Program-made: the position numbers and the translations under genes
Notes under the pieces: model-generated
Databases searched by the model: none
What the model saw: only the letters and a program-made list of their open reading frames with translations
Told to the model about the DNA's origin: nothing
Shown here: piece after piece, positions 18,241-20,669 of the stretch
Layout: each line of letters opens with the position of its first letter
Numbering within the stretch: position 1 is the stretch's first letter
NCBI GenBank assembly: GCA_019649035.1
Contig: BMAT01005633.1
Span: 31,646 to 52,314, forward strand
Length of the DNA stretch: 20,669 bases
Direction of reading: 5' to 3'
DNA from: Elysia marginata
Lineage: Eukaryota; Mollusca; Gastropoda; Plakobranchidae

Positions 18241-18764
18241 AAACCTTATGTGAAGTCTACGGTTCTTTTTAGCGTGGAGTTTTAGATTAACAATAAAACA
18301 CTACTAGCACGCTGAGGGTTCTTGAACACGCACACACGAGGCGTGAAGACTGCTCTAGGTTTTCTAATTTCTATGACACAATCAATTATTTTTCGTGGGC
18401 AATGAAGACGGAGAAAGATGAATCTCACCGAGTCCTCTCTCGAATGTTTGTAACTATGTAAACCGTAAAAGTGCGATTTTCAGAAGAGTCTTATGATGTC
18501 AAGTTTCCTACCAAAAGGTGTCAGTTGAGTGTCAAATTTCGAAAGCTTATGACAGAAAGACCACTTTGAAATAGTTTTCAAATGTCTTTTCTTATAATTG
18601 TCACAGAAAACAAAGCCAAACTTTGAAGAAAGAATCTGCAAAGAATCCACGTTCGACGGGCTTACGTCTTGAACACCACAAGAAATAAGTTGTCCCTTGT
18701 TGGATCTTTCTACGCAACTCGGAAACGTCAAGGGATTTTTTTGTTGCACTGAAGTAGATTTTTG
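18241..18764. other. Stretch without a supported gene
   Basis: The minus frame at 18480-18749 (89 codons) has no motif or splice support. Nothing else was recognised. Confidence 0.4.
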
Positions 18765-19150
18765 GTGCGAATAGAGAAAGAGAGAGAGTCAGACGATTGC
18801 AATGCTACTAATGAGAGATGAAAGTAGCTAGACATGGATCATTCTGTCTTCTTACTGGTTCTACGACTGTCATTGTTTTCTGGGGTATCTAAACCATAGC
18901 TGCACGAAAGCGGCCCAATACAGAGAGACTCATATCTATCGAGAACTGAGATATATGTGGACGGAATTGGCCACGTGAGTGACTGAAAATCGGATCAGAT
19001 GAAACACTAATAGACAGAGAAGTCGATCAGAAGTGTAGGAAAAAGGAAACGATAAATACAGGGAATAAAAGAGAACGAAATAAGGTGAACTAGAAAAAAG
19101 TAAATGAAAGAAGAAGAAGACCTAAATAAAAAAAAATAACAGAAAAAGGC
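18765..19150. repeat. Purine-biased decayed GA/GAAA stretch
   Basis: A short (GA)n run at about 18773-18788 and a long A/G-rich part at 19035-19150 (GGAAAAAGGAAACG, GAAAGAAGAAGAAGA) frame a less biased middle. It resembles the repeat at 1-560 in word content, but no direct alignment was established. Confidence 0.5.
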
Positions 19151-20658
19151 TGAGAGGAGTTTGCCTGTTAAGATTAGATATTTAGGTCCTTTCCAGATGT
19201 TTGGTACATCTCAGAATCGAGTAAGGGTGACCCATATATGAGTAATGCTTATTTTGTTAACACACGACAGGCAGTGTGTCCATTGATGCGGTAGAGATGA
19301 CGGGAGTGGGTAGATCTGATACGGAATTTTAAATTAAAGGAAACAAAATAGTCAAAGCATTCAACTCAAAAAGCTTGTAAGAGATTTTGTAAAAGATGTG
19401 AGTAAATAATTAAAAGACACTGAAAACATTTCAGCTTTAGCTTTAAAACCCTGTTATGAAAGAAAACATTTTATTTCACTTTGAGATTAATATGTCAGGG
19501 TACGGCAAAGCTATAGGTCTACAAGTTTTCTTAAAAGAACTGAACTGCAACGTGACTAAATACTGCTTTGTCAAAACTTTAGCAAAACATAATAGATGAT
19601 TCAAACTAAGTGTCTCACAAGAGACATAAAAAACTGTTTTTGTACAGTGTAGCTGTAGCACGACATGACTGTAAGAAGTGGATAAATTCAAATATCCAGG
19701 CTCAGTGTAAACAAGCAATGGCTCTTGTACAAAGGATGTAAAACCCACGTGTACCCATGAGAAAAATATAATCTGCAGCTGAATAAAACTTGGAAAGACA
19801 GAGACATAAGTACAAAAAAAGAACTTTTGTTTCAGTTAATTTTTACATTACCGAACCAGTATTCCACCGCAAACGCTTCTTTCGTTATGGCGAAAAAACT
19901 TCTCTTTTGCAATAAATAGTTTAAAGCTAATTGAAAAGTAAGCATAACCGGAAAATATGATGTGTGCCTCGCTGAAGGAACATGGTTACTAAACTGTACA
20001 GAGGAAATGCCTCATTAGCTAAAAATAATTATAACCAATGTAAATGAAGATTGTTGAGCATAAAAGCTTTCCTATCCCCAAAGTAATAAGACAAATTAAG
20101 ACTATTAACATCAAAGAACAGGGCTCATAATAGCACTTTTGAGAATGCTTCAAACTTAGCCAAGAAAATACGCAACGGTTTATAACAGGAAAAGACTCCG
20201 TATACACCTTATAGGACTGGGCTTGATTTAAAACTTATCAGCTTTTAGGCTGTGCAAGCTTTATGTAAACAATGATTCAGATGACTACATGTACAAAGAA
20301 TTTTATATGGCTCACGAGAGGCATGAAGTATAATGGTGTTTGGTAGATTCAAAGTCAACCCTACCATTTAGTGACTGATGCAATTACCTCCCATGGAAAG
20401 AAAGGAGGTTATTTCCCTTGAAAACTGAGACTTTCTTTGTGCTTATAAGATAATTCTGGGTAGTTTTCATTACAAAAGAAGATAATTTCACGTGACAAAT
20501 GAGTCCTTACATCAAAAGTTTTTGTTTGGTACAATCTTAAGAGCATTGTTTAGGATAGAATACCAATGTCTCAGATGATGACTTTCACCTGAAGATTTTA
20601 CTCTCTATCGTGTCAGGAAGTAAATATTATATCCAGTCTGGGTAACAATAATTTTTAA
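19151..20658. other. AT-rich stretch, nothing recognised
   Basis: Minus frames at 19476-19748 and 20019-20207 have no motifs. CACGTG E-boxes occur at about 19746 and 20491. A short inverted repeat ACCTCC/GGAGGT lies at about 20386-20410. No mobile element or RNA gene was recognised. Confidence 0.45.
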
Positions 20659-20669
20659 GGGGGGGGGGG
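20659..20669. repeat. Terminal poly-G run
   Basis: Eleven G residues form the last bases of the window. A homopolymer at the very end fits a contig boundary or a sequencing or assembly artefact better than a biological feature. Confidence 0.9.

Overview
This window looks like AT-rich, mostly non-coding nuclear DNA from an animal. The reasons are long GA/CT, AAG, TAA, GATA and AT microsatellites, tRNA-derived SINE-like sequences, a piggyBac-type short transposon with TTAA flanks, and no closely packed genes, operons, ribosome binding sites or prokaryotic RNA genes. An invertebrate, perhaps a lophotrochozoan, is a guess from repeat style only. No protein family is recognised. Almost every long open frame is of the size expected by chance in sequence with this base composition, and the longest ones lie in microsatellites. 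Both ends are low complexity (GA repeat at base 1, eleven G at the last bases), so the window may be a whole contig broken at simple repeats.

Layout. 1-560: decayed GA repeat. 1250-1375: diverged tRNA-SINE-like copy. 1635-1818: polypurine tract. 2480-2540: TAA repeat. 2916-3327: piggyBac-like MITE with perfect TTAA duplications. 4571-4875: diverged tandem duplication, period about 155 bp. 6085-6385: purine-rich stretch, then a tRNA-like head on the minus strand with a 16-bp palindrome. 6712-6945: TATA-like box, tiny upstream frame and a 44-codon frame with a signal-peptide-like start. 6968-7278: CT/CA tract. 7888-8300: degenerate minisatellite of about 30 bp. 8922-10495: two diverged copies of a repeat of about 200 bp in opposite orientation, around a minus-strand serine/acidic open frame that ends at a consensus splice donor. 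13540-13704: GA/GATA repeat. 14603-15219: a possible small exon pair with a nuclear-receptor DR4 plus CRE cluster between them. 16788-16959: strong splice acceptor followed by a leucine-rich open frame. 17098-17290: best SINE copy, with perfect A and B boxes and a T6 run. 18765-19150: purine-rich stretch.

How parts may work together. The mobile-element calls rest on sequence landmarks and are the firmest. The coding calls (9780-10001 minus, 16788-16959 plus, 6811-6945 plus, 14603-15154 plus) are hypotheses from frame, composition and splice signals only. They are on both strands and do not form one evident gene. No new multi-gene system could be demonstrated here.
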